Positions 62,800 through 64,000 of a stretch of 64,000 nt of DNA are shown here, piece after piece. Made by a program: the position numbers and the translations under genes. This stretch comes from Leucobacter viscericola (GTDB lineage Bacteria; Actinomycetota; Actinomycetes; Actinomycetales; Microbacteriaceae), in the NCBI RefSeq assembly GCF_011299575.1, contig NZ_CP049863.1:1054001-1118000 (forward strand), given 5' to 3'. Each line of letters opens with the position of its first letter. Position 1 is the first letter of the stretch. The notes below the pieces were generated by a model, which worked only from the letters and a program-made list of their open reading frames with translations, did not search any database and was not told the origin of the DNA.

Positions 62800-63426
62800 T
62801 CAGTGACCCCGCGCGATCCACTCCGCTAGGTGCGGAGCCTCCGCCCCAATCGTGGTCGTGTCGCCGTGGCCCGTGTGCACGACGGTCTCGGGCGCCAGCA
62901 CGAGCAGCCGATCCCGAATCGAATCGATGATCGTCGGGAAATCGCTGTACGAGCGACCCGTCGCGCCCGGCCCGCCCTGAAACAGGGTGTCTCCGGTAAA
63001 CACCGCGCCGAGCGCCGGCGCAACGAAACTCGTCGAGCCCGGCGAGTGCCCCGGCGTGTGCACGGCAGTCAGTTCGATCCCCGCGATCGGAATGACCTGA
63101 CCGTCGGCGAGCTCGGCGTCGGGAGCTTCCTCGTAGACGGCGTCCCACAGCATCCGGTCAGCGGGGTGCAGGTAGATCGGTGCCCGCAGCAGCTCTGCAG
63201 CCTCGCGCGCGGCACGAATGTGGTCGTCGTGCCCGTGCGTCAGTAGGATCGCGGCAACACGACGTGTGCCAACCGCGTCGGCGATCTCCGCGGCATCGTG
63301 CGCGGGGTCGATAACTACGACCTCGGAGTCGTCGCCGACGATCCAAACGTTATTGTCAACGTCCCAGGTGCCACCGTCGAGCGAGAACGTGCCGCTCGTA
63401 ACGTGGCCCTCAATTCGTGCCGCCAT
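62800..63426 (-). CDS. MBL-fold hydrolase (glyoxalase II-like)
   Basis: 208-residue metallo-beta-lactamase-fold enzyme with metal motif LTHGHDDHIRAA and later histidines in HTPGHSPGSTSF and HTGHGDTTTIG. Its ATG overlaps the dehydrogenase stop (TAATG). MBL hydrolases next to mycothiol-dependent formaldehyde dehydrogenases are thought to hydrolyse the S-formylmycothiol product; that role fits here by context. Confidence 0.9.
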   Translation of the reverse strand: MAARIEGHVTSGTFSLDGGTWDVDNNVWIVGDDSEVVVIDPAHDAAEIADAVGTRRVAAILLTHGHDDHIRAAREAAELLRAPIYLHPADRMLWDAVYEEAPDAELADGQVIPIAGIELTAVHTPGHSPGSTSFVAPALGAVFTGDTLFQGGPGATGRSYSDFPTIIDSIRDRLLVLAPETVVHTGHGDTTTIGAEAPHLAEWIARGH

Positions 63427-64000
63427 TACAGCTCCACCACCGATCGCAGTACGGTGCCGTCGCCCATGCGGGCGAAGGCAGCTTCAACATCACCAAGACC
63501 AATGCGCTCGGTCACAAACCCATCGAGGTCGAGGCGACCCAGCTTGTACTGATCAATCAGCATGGCGAAGTCCCGACTCGGCAGGCAATCGCCGTACCAC
63601 GACGACTTCAGCGATCCGCCACGACCAAACACATCAAGCAGCGGCAGCTCAAGCTGCATCTCTGGGGTTGGCACGCCGACCAGCACCACCCGCCCCGCAA
63701 GATCCCGCGCGTAGAACGCCTGCTTGTAGGTTTCAGGGCGACCGACCGCGTCAATCACCACGTCGGCACCGAACCCGCCGGTGTGCTCCCGGATCGCCTC
63801 AACCGCGTCTAGCGAGCGCGAGTTGACGGTGTGCGTCGCGCCAAAGCGCTTCGCCTGCTCAAGCTTTGCGTCGTCGATGTCAACAGCGATGATGGTCGTG
63901 GCCCCTGCGAGCTGAGCGCCCGCAATCGCGGCCGTACCCACACCACCGCAGCCGATCACAGCGACGGACTCGCCTCGCTTGATCTCGCCCGTGTTCATCG
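63426..64000 (-). CDS. Zn-dependent alcohol dehydrogenase, probable S-(hydroxymethyl)mycothiol dehydrogenase, 5' truncated
   Basis: At least 191 C-terminal residues; the N-terminal catalytic Zn domain lies beyond the window. Nucleotide-binding [49 protein letters not shown] and the C-terminal segment [47 protein letters not shown] resemble the class III-like mycothiol enzymes. The MBL partner supports that call. Would oxidise the formaldehyde-mycothiol adduct. Confidence 0.82.
   Translation of the reverse strand, partial: MNTGEIKRGESVAVIGCGGVGTAAIAGAQLAGATTIIAVDIDDAKLEQAKRFGATHTVNSRSLDAVEAIREHTGGFGADVVIDAVGRPETYKQAFYARDLAGRVVLVGVPTPEMQLELPLLDVFGRGGSLKSSWYGDCLPSRDFAMLIDQYKLGRLDLDGFVTERIGLGDVEAAFARMGDGTVLRSVVEL

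Noticed and set aside
1..64000. CRISPR array or prophage
   Set aside because: The repeated hairpins are single copies spread over tens of kilobases with no regular spacers, and no cas, integrase or phage structural genes are present.

Overview
The window reads as chromosomal DNA of a high-GC actinobacterium, most likely a Microbacteriaceae such as Leucobacter; this is an inference from gene content, not a database match. Supporting signs are the fused E2-E1 2-oxoglutarate dehydrogenase (Kgd type), a mycothiol-type alcohol dehydrogenase next to an MBL hydrolase, LAXTG and LPXTG sortase substrates, and frequent GTG/TTG starts with clear Shine-Dalgarno sequences. I see no prophage, transposase, rRNA or CRISPR array. 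There is one tRNA, tRNA-Gln(TTG).

Layout. 1-6.6 kb: end of an amino-acid ABC importer, an RpiR regulator, a secreted and wall-anchored cyanophycinase-like peptidase, a SnoaL-like/TetR divergent pair, and a RelE/Phd toxin-antitoxin pair. 6.7-18 kb: a complete histidine-utilisation set. hutU and hutI lie at 6.7-9.9 kb; hutR (IclR), hutH, hutG and a permease lie at 12.9-17.9 kb. The two halves are separated by a DUF2510 membrane protein, a HEPN-MNT toxin-antitoxin pair, a DUF2236 oxygenase-like protein and a YjbR protein. Two copies of the palindrome GTCTGG-N4-CCAGAC mark the hut promoters. 18-22.2 kb: kynurenine catabolism (permease, kynU, kynB) opposite an Lrp regulator. 22.2-29.8 kb: ung, an SDR, metY and metX, a lipoprotein, and two CNNM/CBS proteins.

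29.9-40.3 kb: a cell-surface locus. A LAXTG-anchored seven-bladed RCC1 propeller protein diverges from a pilus operon made of an LPFTG major pilin, a class C sortase and a roughly 1,700-residue LPESG protein carrying two RCC1 propellers. A frameshifted STAND-LuxR regulator follows. 43.5-53.3 kb: kgd, a GntR regulator coupled to a soluble Cache-like sensor, a Na+/H+ antiporter, prs, glmU and tRNA-Gln.

53.3-57.3 kb: a tight six-gene run of MarR, a cysteine-rich radical SAM enzyme, a two-helix membrane protein, an Lgt homologue lacking key active-site residues, and two tandem duplicated 112-residue membrane proteins. I consider this and the RCC1 pilus the two best candidates for undescribed systems. 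57.3-64 kb: an amidase, a CycA-like permease, an acyl-CoA dehydrogenase/TetR pair, and the mycothiol dehydrogenase/MBL pair, cut by the window edge.

Intergenic DNA is rich in long hairpins with 17-32 bp arms. Some share sequence with each other, so they are at least partly dispersed repeat families rather than only ordinary terminators.
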